A DNA stretch of 64,000 nt from Helicobacter sp. 11S03491-1 (GTDB taxonomy: Bacteria > Campylobacterota > Campylobacteria > Campylobacterales > Helicobacteraceae): the NCBI RefSeq assembly GCF_002272835.1, contig NZ_MLAO01000008.1, forward strand, positions 18,131-82,130, in the 5' to 3' direction. Both the position numbers and the translations under genes were made by a program. The notes under the pieces were generated by a model. It was not told the origin of the DNA. It was given only the letters and a program-made list of their open reading frames with translations, and ran no database searches. Of the stretch, positions 57,070-64,000 are shown piece after piece; position 1 is the stretch's first letter; every line of letters begins with the position of its first letter.

Positions 57070-60000
57070 ATGGAAGATGAATATATGATAAAAACTAGCT
57101 TATATATAAATCAATCATCAAAGTTAAATATAAATACCAATAACAATAATGTAAGAAGTAATAAAAATAATAAAAGCTATAGCAACAAAAATAATAATAA
57201 AAATAGCAATAAAAACAATAGAAATATTAAAAATATAAATAATTATGAAACTATAAGAAACTTCAGCGATCAATATTACCCTCTCTATCCCTATAGGAAA
57301 CTTGCCCTTGCTTGTATTTGTGTCTCTTTGTTTTCATTTTTGTTCGCTACATCCGGCACTTCTGATAAGCCAAATTCCCCTCCATCTGAGTCTTTTGCGC
57401 TCACCCCCGATACAGCCAATAAAGCCTTCGCCCCAGAAATTCTCAAAGCCCACAATGATATTCCCATAGTCAATATCACCACCCCCAATACAGCAGGTAT
57501 CTCTAACAATGCTTTCAAAGATTTTAATGTCGATAAAAATGGCTTGATCTTCAATAATATCAAAGATTCCCCAAGCCTGACACAACTCTCCGGATATATC
57601 AACTCAAATCCCAATCTCAACCATTCCTCTCCGGCCAAGCTTATTTTGAATCAAATCACTTCTTCTCATACTTCTACCTTATTAGGCTATATGGAGATAG
57701 CCGGAAGTAGCGCTAATCTCATCATCGCCAATCCCAATGGCATTGATTGTATCGGATGTGGGTTTATCAATACAGCCAATGCCGGCATGATTACCGGCAA
57801 ACTCTCCAAAGAATTCAACGAACAATTCTTGATGATGAAAAGCATGCAAGATGCAATGAAATCATTGAAGTTTGTGATCAAAGATGGGAATATCAATATC
57901 GCCTCATTGAATGGCAAAAATCTCCAAGCCCTCAATCTCATCTCCAGGACTCTGCGTATCAATGGCAAGATTGATGCTACCAAGATTGCCATGATTCTGG
58001 GGCAAAACAACATCACCCTTGATCCTACCAACGCTTCTATTCTGCTTTTTGAGCCTATTGTCATGCCGGCTGATGAGAATACCAAGACGCCCAAGCCATC
58101 TCTAGCCCTGGATGTGGCTTATACGGGTGGGGTATATGCGAACTCTATTTATCTGGTAGCTTCAGAGGAGGGTGTGGGGGTCAAAAATAGCGGGAGACTT
58201 GCTACTTTTCCCTCACGCGATGGACATGATGGAGGGTTTATCATCCATAGTAATGGCGATATAGAGATCACCAAACCCCTCAGATCACCCACTCCAAGCC
58301 AATCTATTCCGGATAATAGCCAACAAGATCCAAACCAATCACCCCCATCTCCAAGCCCCAATACCCTCGAATCTATCAACGCTAATCCCAATGCTCCTAT
58401 CCGTCTGGATAGCTCTACCCCTATGATCTATGCGGGTGGAGATATGCAGATAGTAGCCCCTAATATGAAGAACTATTCTGTTGTATTTGGAGAGAAAAAT
58501 GTCTCTATCACTACAGCCAATAAGCTCGATAATATCGGAGAGATGGAGCTGGAACCCAAAATCATCTCTGTAGAGTCTCATCATGAGAGACATGGGGGAA
58601 ATGACAAACATAGTGATTATGACTATACCACCACCATCACCCAAGATGAGCTCAAGCCGGGAGGCTACCACCCTGCGATCATCTATGCCAAAGGCAAGCT
58701 TAATATCGCTGCTACCCTCATCAACAATACCAACGCCATCATCGCCACTCCCCAAGGTGATTTCATCAATGAGTCCAATCTAACCAATACCATCACCACC
58801 CCAAAGAGGACTGAGGAGAGTGTAGGGAGAAGGGTGGATTGGGATAGACATGGAGGAGATTGTGGTGTTACTTCATATATTCCATTTGTTGGAAAACGAA
58901 ATTGGAATTGCCATAGCTCAACTATTCGCCGTCCCTATCACCCGGCCCCTAAGGTCTCCACCCTTACTATAGAAGATCTCCATATCCCTACGATCCCTCT
59001 GGAAGAGATGATGAGTGAATATGCCGGCGTTCTCATTGAGGACTACAACACCACTACCCATCCTTATGTAATAAACACCGATCCCACTTATCAGACTCCG
59101 GATGCCTTCTTGCATACCTCCGGCTTCCAATCAAGCGTATCCGACTCTACCCTATTATCAGCCATGATGGACAGAACAGACATTGACAATCATCTCAATC
59201 ATCTCAACGCCCTCCAAGCAAGCTCAAGCAACCCTAGCGCCATAGGTATAGGTATCACAGCCCACCGTGCTATTCTGACAAGCACCCCTTTAGGAGCTAC
59301 AGGCAGTCTCTATAACGCTTCAGCTATCCATGCAGACTCACTCTATCTCGCCGCAGATAATATCACCAATGCCAACGGTTCTATCCGCTCCGGCAAGGAT
59401 ATGAATATCTTCGCCAAAGACTTCAGATCTCACTCAAGCGATCTCCAAGCAGCAGGGGATATCCATATCAATGCCCAAGATGTCTCTATCAAGACTACTG
59501 CCACAAGCAATGCCAATACTTTTTATAGTTATGGTTTGTTTGGTAGTTTCATAAGAAGAGAGATAGATTCTTCTTCCGGCAATAGCACTTTAAATACTTC
59601 TTCTGTAATGAAGGCGAATAATCTATATATTGATTCTAAGAATACTAATATTGAAGGATCGAAATTTTTAGGTAATGTCTATATTAACTCTGGATTACTT
59701 AATATTACCACTGCTATGGCAATTTCTAATTATGCAAATAAGACCGCGACAATGCATACTTCTATAAACAAAGGCACTACCTTTAAAAATGGATCTGTTA
59801 TACTTCATAGCGATACAGATATGTATCTTCGATCGATAGATATAGGTAATGATGGATTTGATACTATTATTAGGGCAGATGGTAAGTTTACGATGGAAGC
59901 TGCAACAGATACAAAATATCTGGTTGGCAAAGCAATTGACAAAAAATATGATGTTTTGGATAATAAAATCAAGAGTAATGATATTTTTGTTGCTTCTGGT

Positions 60001-62985
60001 GATGATATGAAGATTACTTCTTTGAGATTAGATTCTGATGGCAATACAAACTTTAGCTCTGGAAATAATGTAAGTTTTGTTGGAGTTAGGGCAAATGCAG
60101 TGAGTGATATTGGAATACATTCTACCAGAAATTTAAATATGGATAGAATGGCAAATATAAAAACTTTTCACAGAATAAATGATGCGTTTGCTAAAATATT
60201 GCGTCCATATGGATTTTCTATCTCAGATAAAGTAACAAGAGCGAAGGACGACACTCAAGTAAATGGCAATAATATTTTTATCACTGCTGGAAATACCACA
60301 ATGAAGGGAATCCAATTCAATTCCAACAATGATTTGAATATCAAAACCAAAAACTTAGATATTAATGCTGTTGTTACTAATATTGATCGATCTAATATAA
60401 AAAAAACTAACTTATCTACTATTCATAATGCTTCTACCATCAGAACCAAAAATATCCATATTGATTCTGAGAATATCAAAATGACTTCTATAGATCTCAG
60501 AGCAAATAAAGATATTACCATCAAAACCAGTGGTGATATTATGATGGATACTGCCTTGGATACTACATATACAAGTGAAAGTAAAAAAGATGTCAAAGGA
60601 GATATTTTTTCAACTACAACTACCGAGATTACCACCACTGAAGAAACTGCGACTAATCTTTCCAATACTATCAATGGAGAGAATATCAACATTTCTGCTG
60701 GAGGGGGTGCTATTGCTTATAACCTAGTTTCTAATTCCAAAGACTTCAATATATCTTCTAAGGGAGATGTCATATTGTCTAACAAGGCAGATTTCCATAC
60801 TAAAAGTATCAATACTTATACGAAGCACACAGGATTGGGTGGTGGTGTTAGCAATGGCAAAATATCCATAAATTATGGTAAAGACACTAGAGATGAAGCC
60901 CATACTGATTCTATCTCTAAACACCATAGTCAAGCGATTGTCTCTGATAATATTACTTTAACCTCTAACGCTAAAGATGTAAAAGTAGAATCTAGTGATC
61001 TCAAAGCTACATCAGTGAAACTTAAAGGCAAAGATGTCTTAGTAAGTTCTTTGGAAGATGTCCATAAGGAGACTCAAGACATAAAGATTACTTCTGATAG
61101 GGTGGGGATTACATTAGAAGTTCCCACTGAAGTTACTGATATGTTTGATAATAAAAAAAATTTAGCTAAAGCCACTGGTAAAACTCTTTTGAATGATACG
61201 AGTAAAATACCTGGCTTAAAAACTATTTCTAATGTTGCTAATAGTGTTATTGATGGTGAAGATATTGAAACGCTAGAATCTGATGTCAAATCTAGTATTC
61301 AAGAGCCCAAAATATCTCTAGGTTATCACCACGCAGATTTAAAAGCCAGCACTTCTACCATCTTCAAAACCGCTTCTGCTTCTTCTGTCTCTACGCAGAG
61401 TCTCAATATCACTTCTAGTAACAATACCAGCATCATTGGCTCTGATGTGAATGCTCAAAATGCATCAATAATAAGCGATAATTTTAACGTTTCTTTAGCC
61501 AAAGAAAGTATCAATACAATATCAAATTCCAGATCACAAAGTATAGATGTTGCTATTAACGCTCAGATTAAAGGCAAAGACGATACCAATGTGAATACCG
61601 ATATCAAGTATCAGAAATCCAAAAGCAACTCATCAAATTCTTTTATCACCTCTAGAGGCAGCAATCTCAATATAGGCGCTTTAGATTTACAAACTTCGGG
61701 TGATACTACTATCAAGGGTTCTTATCTTAATACTACTACAGCAAATATACAAACACAGAATTTTATCCTTACATCTTCAAAAAATACTTCCAATATTAGC
61801 AATAGTGATACTTCCTATGGTATAGATACTGAGTTTTCTTATAATGGTAATTATGGCAGCAAGATCAAAGGCAATTATTCTCGCTCTAGTGGTGATAGCA
61901 ATACTACTACTCACCAAGACTCAATCTTTAATGCAAAAAATCTAAATCTCAACGCTAAAGGTGATGCTAATTTAATTGGTTCTGCGCTCAATGTTGAAAA
62001 TTCTGCTTCTATCTCTGCGCTTAATCTTAATATTCTGGCCACCCAAAATATACAGAATTCTAGTTCTAATAGTGAACATATTGAGGGGGGTATAGAAGGA
62101 AGCTATGGGTTTACTAAAATAAGTGCCGGAGGAGAGATTTCCGGAGGGCTTACCCATTCAATTTCTGAAGTAACTACTTATAATAAGACTACTTTATCTG
62201 GTGGTAATTTCAACATTACTGCTGCTCAAGATATGATCCTTGCAGGAGGTAATGTTTCTACAAATTCTCTGAATGCAAATATAGGAAAGAATTTGTCAAT
62301 TACTAGTCTTGTTGATACCGGTTCTTCTGTTTCTGCATCGTTCCAAGCAGGTCTAAAGTGGAGATATAATATGGGGAGTAATACAGGACTTCATCCAAGT
62401 TTTGATTTTAAAATCTCTAATAGTTCAACTCAAAATCTTTCTCACCCTAGTGGTATTTTTTCTAATGGTTTGAATATTTCTGTAGGAGATACTATTGCAC
62501 TCAAAGGTTCTTATATTAATTCAAATGCTCCAGAAACTTCTACATTAGATACCAAAAAAATCACTAAAGATTCTATTTCCACTCATAGTCATGCTTATAA
62601 TTTAACAAAAAATAATATCCCTACAGGTTCATATGAACATACAAAGATTACTTCTGGTATCATGGGAGTCAATATCACCGCTAGTAGTGGAGATACAACC
62701 CAATCTTCCCAAAAGATTAGCACATGGGGTGTATCTATGAATTCTGATTCAAATTTTAACTCTAATATAAACAAAGTCCAAAATATTATCCCACTAACTC
62801 AAAAATTCAATGATAGATTTTCCCAAGATAAGGGAATCAAGAAAGTCGGAGATGTAGCGGATTATGTTGGAGGAATTTATAAAAATGTCTTGCCTGATGA
62901 GATAAGATCCAAGATTGATGGTGAATTTGATAAAAAAATGACTCAAGCTACTAAATGGACAGAGAAAAAATTAGATATTAAATAA
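57070..62985 (+). CDS. TpsA filamentous haemagglutinin-like exoprotein
   Basis: A 1971-residue secreted beta-helical protein of the FhaB/HMW type. Residues 16-60 are an Asn/Lys-rich stretch, followed by a hydrophobic signal core (about 78-93, KLALACICVSLFSFLFATS). The TPS secretion domain (about 110-330) has NPNL at 180-183 and IIANPNGIDCIGCGFINT. A Pro/Ser-rich segment is at about 405-432, then long haemagglutinin-type repeats to the end. The C-terminus has no VENN motif or recognisable toxin domain, so adhesin/matrix function is likelier than contact-dependent inhibition. AGAGGA precedes ATG 57070. GC content drops sharply near 59.5 kb (residue ~815). Confidence 0.92.
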   Translation: MEDEYMIKTSLYINQSSKLNINTNNNNVRSNKNNKSYSNKNNNKNSNKNNRNIKNINNYETIRNFSDQYYPLYPYRKLALACICVSLFSFLFATSGTSDKPNSPPSESFALTPDTANKAFAPEILKAHNDIPIVNITTPNTAGISNNAFKDFNVDKNGLIFNNIKDSPSLTQLSGYINSNPNLNHSSPAKLILNQITSSHTSTLLGYMEIAGSSANLIIANPNGIDCIGCGFINTANAGMITGKLSKEFNEQFLMMKSMQDAMKSLKFVIKDGNINIASLNGKNLQALNLISRTLRINGKIDATKIAMILGQNNITLDPTNASILLFEPIVMPADENTKTPKPSLALDVAYTGGVYANSIYLVASEEGVGVKNSGRLATFPSRDGHDGGFIIHSNGDIEITKPLRSPTPSQSIPDNSQQDPNQSPPSPSPNTLESINANPNAPIRLDSSTPMIYAGGDMQIVAPNMKNYSVVFGEKNVSITTANKLDNIGEMELEPKIISVESHHERHGGNDKHSDYDYTTTITQDELKPGGYHPAIIYAKGKLNIAATLINNTNAIIATPQGDFINESNLTNTITTPKRTEESVGRRVDWDRHGGDCGVTSYIPFVGKRNWNCHSSTIRRPYHPAPKVSTLTIEDLHIPTIPLEEMMSEYAGVLIEDYNTTTHPYVINTDPTYQTPDAFLHTSGFQSSVSDSTLLSAMMDRTDIDNHLNHLNALQASSSNPSAIGIGITAHRAILTSTPLGATGSLYNASAIHADSLYLAADNITNANGSIRSGKDMNIFAKDFRSHSSDLQAAGDIHINAQDVSIKTTATSNANTFYSYGLFGSFIRREIDSSSGNSTLNTSSVMKANNLYIDSKNTNIEGSKFLGNVYINSGLLNITTAMAISNYANKTATMHTSINKGTTFKNGSVILHSDTDMYLRSIDIGNDGFDTIIRADGKFTMEAATDTKYLVGKAIDKKYDVLDNKIKSNDIFVASGDDMKITSLRLDSDGNTNFSSGNNVSFVGVRANAVSDIGIHSTRNLNMDRMANIKTFHRINDAFAKILRPYGFSISDKVTRAKDDTQVNGNNIFITAGNTTMKGIQFNSNNDLNIKTKNLDINAVVTNIDRSNIKKTNLSTIHNASTIRTKNIHIDSENIKMTSIDLRANKDITIKTSGDIMMDTALDTTYTSESKKDVKGDIFSTTTTEITTTEETATNLSNTINGENINISAGGGAIAYNLVSNSKDFNISSKGDVILSNKADFHTKSINTYTKHTGLGGGVSNGKISINYGKDTRDEAHTDSISKHHSQAIVSDNITLTSNAKDVKVESSDLKATSVKLKGKDVLVSSLEDVHKETQDIKITSDRVGITLEVPTEVTDMFDNKKNLAKATGKTLLNDTSKIPGLKTISNVANSVIDGEDIETLESDVKSSIQEPKISLGYHHADLKASTSTIFKTASASSVSTQSLNITSSNNTSIIGSDVNAQNASIISDNFNVSLAKESINTISNSRSQSIDVAINAQIKGKDDTNVNTDIKYQKSKSNSSNSFITSRGSNLNIGALDLQTSGDTTIKGSYLNTTTANIQTQNFILTSSKNTSNISNSDTSYGIDTEFSYNGNYGSKIKGNYSRSSGDSNTTTHQDSIFNAKNLNLNAKGDANLIGSALNVENSASISALNLNILATQNIQNSSSNSEHIEGGIEGSYGFTKISAGGEISGGLTHSISEVTTYNKTTLSGGNFNITAAQDMILAGGNVSTNSLNANIGKNLSITSLVDTGSSVSASFQAGLKWRYNMGSNTGLHPSFDFKISNSSTQNLSHPSGIFSNGLNISVGDTIALKGSYINSNAPETSTLDTKKITKDSISTHSHAYNLTKNNIPTGSYEHTKITSGIMGVNITASSGDTTQSSQKISTWGVSMNSDSNFNSNINKVQNIIPLTQKFNDRFSQDKGIKKVGDVADYVGGIYKNVLPDEIRSKIDGEFDKKMTQATKWTEKKLDIK

Positions 62986-63008
62986 GTTTAACAAACAAAG
63001 GATTATTA

Positions 63009-63689
63009 ATGAAAAAACCAAACTTACTCCATGTCCCGGCAATCTTAATAGCTCTATTCTCTTTGTCTGAAGCGAGATTTTATATGGGTGTAGATATTGG
63101 ACAAGTCTATAGCATGATGGATAAAAGTAGCGAGGAACAAACAACATATTTTGGTACCTCTTCTACTGTTGTTCCTGCTTATCATATTAAAAATGCCTAT
63201 AAAGGATATGGGTATTTGATCAATCTCAATTTGGGCAATGAATACCACTTTGATGACAAAAATATGTTTGGTCTCAGATGGATCGGATCTATTGGTTATG
63301 GTAATACCAACTTAATTCAACAAGATTATGGCATACAATATTTTAGCCATATGTTAAATCTCAGCATTGGTATTGATGCTTTGTTTGATGTGATCCAAAT
63401 CGATGAGAAAAATACTTTAGGATTTTTTATAGGGTTAGAGAGTGGATGGGTGGTATTTAGTTCAAATGCAACCTATATGGATGGAAAGAACAGGTTTCCT
63501 TTAATTAATGCTCTAAGCCTTTTACTCACCCCGAGATTTGGAGTTTTATTGTTTGAAAACGATCACCATCGTATAGAGGTGATAGGGAAAGTGCCTGTAT
63601 ATAACTATAATGTTAATGAAACTGAATATGGTGTGTATTATTTTGCCACTCCCTATGAAGTGATGTTGGGCTATAAATACATCTTCTAA
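63009..63689 (+). CDS. Small outer-membrane beta-barrel protein downstream of tpsA
   Basis: A 226-residue protein with a signal peptide (MKKPNLLHVPAILIALFSLS then EA), amphipathic strands such as GVDIGQVYSMMDKSS and LINLNLGNEYHFDDKNMFGL, and an aromatic C-terminus (GYKYIF). It resembles the OMP at 56108 in length and in its last 60 residues, so the two flank the TPS genes as divergent paralogues. It starts 24 bp after tpsA and is probably in the same transcript. Function unknown. Confidence 0.75.
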   Translation: MKKPNLLHVPAILIALFSLSEARFYMGVDIGQVYSMMDKSSEEQTTYFGTSSTVVPAYHIKNAYKGYGYLINLNLGNEYHFDDKNMFGLRWIGSIGYGNTNLIQQDYGIQYFSHMLNLSIGIDALFDVIQIDEKNTLGFFIGLESGWVVFSSNATYMDGKNRFPLINALSLLLTPRFGVLLFENDHHRIEVIGKVPVYNYNVNETEYGVYYFATPYEVMLGYKYIF

Positions 63690-63698
63690 GAAACAACC

Positions 63699-63832
63699 AT
63701 GAAAACTGACAAACAAATGAAAAAACCAAATTTGCTTAAAATCATTTAGGAATTTTTGTATTAAGTGCTTTTTTAGTATTTGCAAGTGCGCTCCAAGCCA
63801 ATGATAAATCAGGAGTGTGTTATAAGGGATAA
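63699..63832 (+). pseudogene. Frameshifted remnant of another exported protein gene
   Basis: A start like that of the preceding OMP (MKKPNLLKII at 63717) runs into TAG after ten codons. A second frame carries on with IFVLSAFLVFASALQA, a convincing signal peptide, then NDKSGVCYKG and a stop. Adding one T to a TTT run near 63745 joins them into MKKPNLLKIILGIFVLSAFL and onward. So the 5' end of an exported-protein gene was copied or left here, frameshifted and truncated. Confidence 0.6.
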
Positions 63833-64000
63833 ATAAAATAACACAATACCAAGTTGCTTCAAGGCAATTTGAATCTCCTAAGCCAACCTTAAGCTAGATA
63901 CATGTAATATTCCACTCCCATTCAGGTGAGCCTCATAAAAACTCTCCGGTTGATTCAATTTTATCTCTTGGGTTATATGGCAGTTTGATTACTTCATAGT
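63833..64000. other. Window-end sequence with broken minus-strand frames
   Basis: No intact gene. On the minus strand two frames read protein-like and would join across a run of five T at about 63938-63942: YEVIKLPYNPRDKIESTGE, then FYEAHLNGSGILHVSSLRLA and a stop. This may be the frameshifted 3' end of a gene that lies mostly beyond the window. Confidence 0.35.

Noticed and set aside
57687..58755. Several minus-strand frames opposite the 5' half of tpsA
   Set aside because: They arise because the C-rich sense codons give few reverse stops; none has a start site or a protein motif.
61900..62985. Contact-dependent inhibition toxin domain at the TpsA C-terminus
   Set aside because: No VENN-type motif, no recognisable nuclease or pore domain, and no small immunity gene directly downstream; the next gene encodes an outer-membrane barrel.

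Overview
The window looks like chromosome of a low-GC Campylobacterota species, most likely an enterohepatic-type Helicobacter. Several blocks keep an order I know from H. pylori: ctpA/plsC; truB-csrA-ispE-smpB-exbB-exbD-rpmH-rnpA-yidD-yidC-jag-mnmE; corA/pgk/gapA; dgkA-gyrA-flgR; thrS-infC-rpmI-rplT. Other genes are better known from Campylobacter or enterohepatic helicobacters: the CetA/CetB energy-taxis pair, a biotin carboxyltransferase (pycB type) and tandem dynamin-like GTPases. Starts are often TTG or GTG behind a clear Shine-Dalgarno sequence.

Layout. 1-2564: clpB (3' end cut off by the window). 2770-7555: ctpA, purC, purS, purQ, a membrane SH3-like protein and plsC, tightly packed and probably one transcript. 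7660-7735: tRNA-Ala, followed by a decayed restriction-modification locus (about 8.15-9.29 kb). 9.6-16.3 kb: a lipid A-type phosphoethanolamine transferase, ttcA with an MFS transporter, rdgB, and cetB-cetA. 16.4-25.3 kb: the long truB-to-mnmE housekeeping operon plus a PLP enzyme. 25.5-30.8 kb on the minus strand: gapA-pgi-pgk-corA-terC. 31.0-33.5 kb: HU, tRNA-Arg, a tracrRNA and a nine-repeat type II CRISPR array with no cas gene anywhere in the window. 33.6-42.8 kb: a membrane protein, dgkA, gyrA, a secreted unknown, flgR, thrS-infC-rpmI-rplT. 43.2-54.4 kb: a DUF4149 protein, yaaA, pycB, a DUF455 protein, two dynamin-like GTPases, an MFS transporter, a cyclophilin and a trypsin-fold protein that seems to lack its catalytic residues. 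54.4-64 kb: a two-partner secretion locus with a TpsB transporter, a 1971-residue TpsA exoprotein and two related small outer-membrane proteins, then gene debris.

Accessory and most interesting parts. (a) The CRISPR locus has a readable tracrRNA (22-nt anti-repeat, its own extended -10 promoter, and a 3' hairpin resembling the Campylobacter jejuni tracrRNA). Every repeat carries an extended -10 box that could start a crRNA. Cas9 must therefore act from elsewhere in the genome, or the system is a relic. (b) The TPS locus is organised as two divergent OMP/TPS pairs. TpsA has an Asn/Lys-rich extension ahead of its signal sequence and an abrupt base-composition change near 59.5 kb that suggests mosaic origin. 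(c) The R-M locus beside tRNA-Ala is a multiply frameshifted YhdJ-type adenine methyltransferase with a probable endonuclease remnant.

All functional calls rest on reading motifs, translations and gene order by eye. No database search, folding program or composition scan was run.
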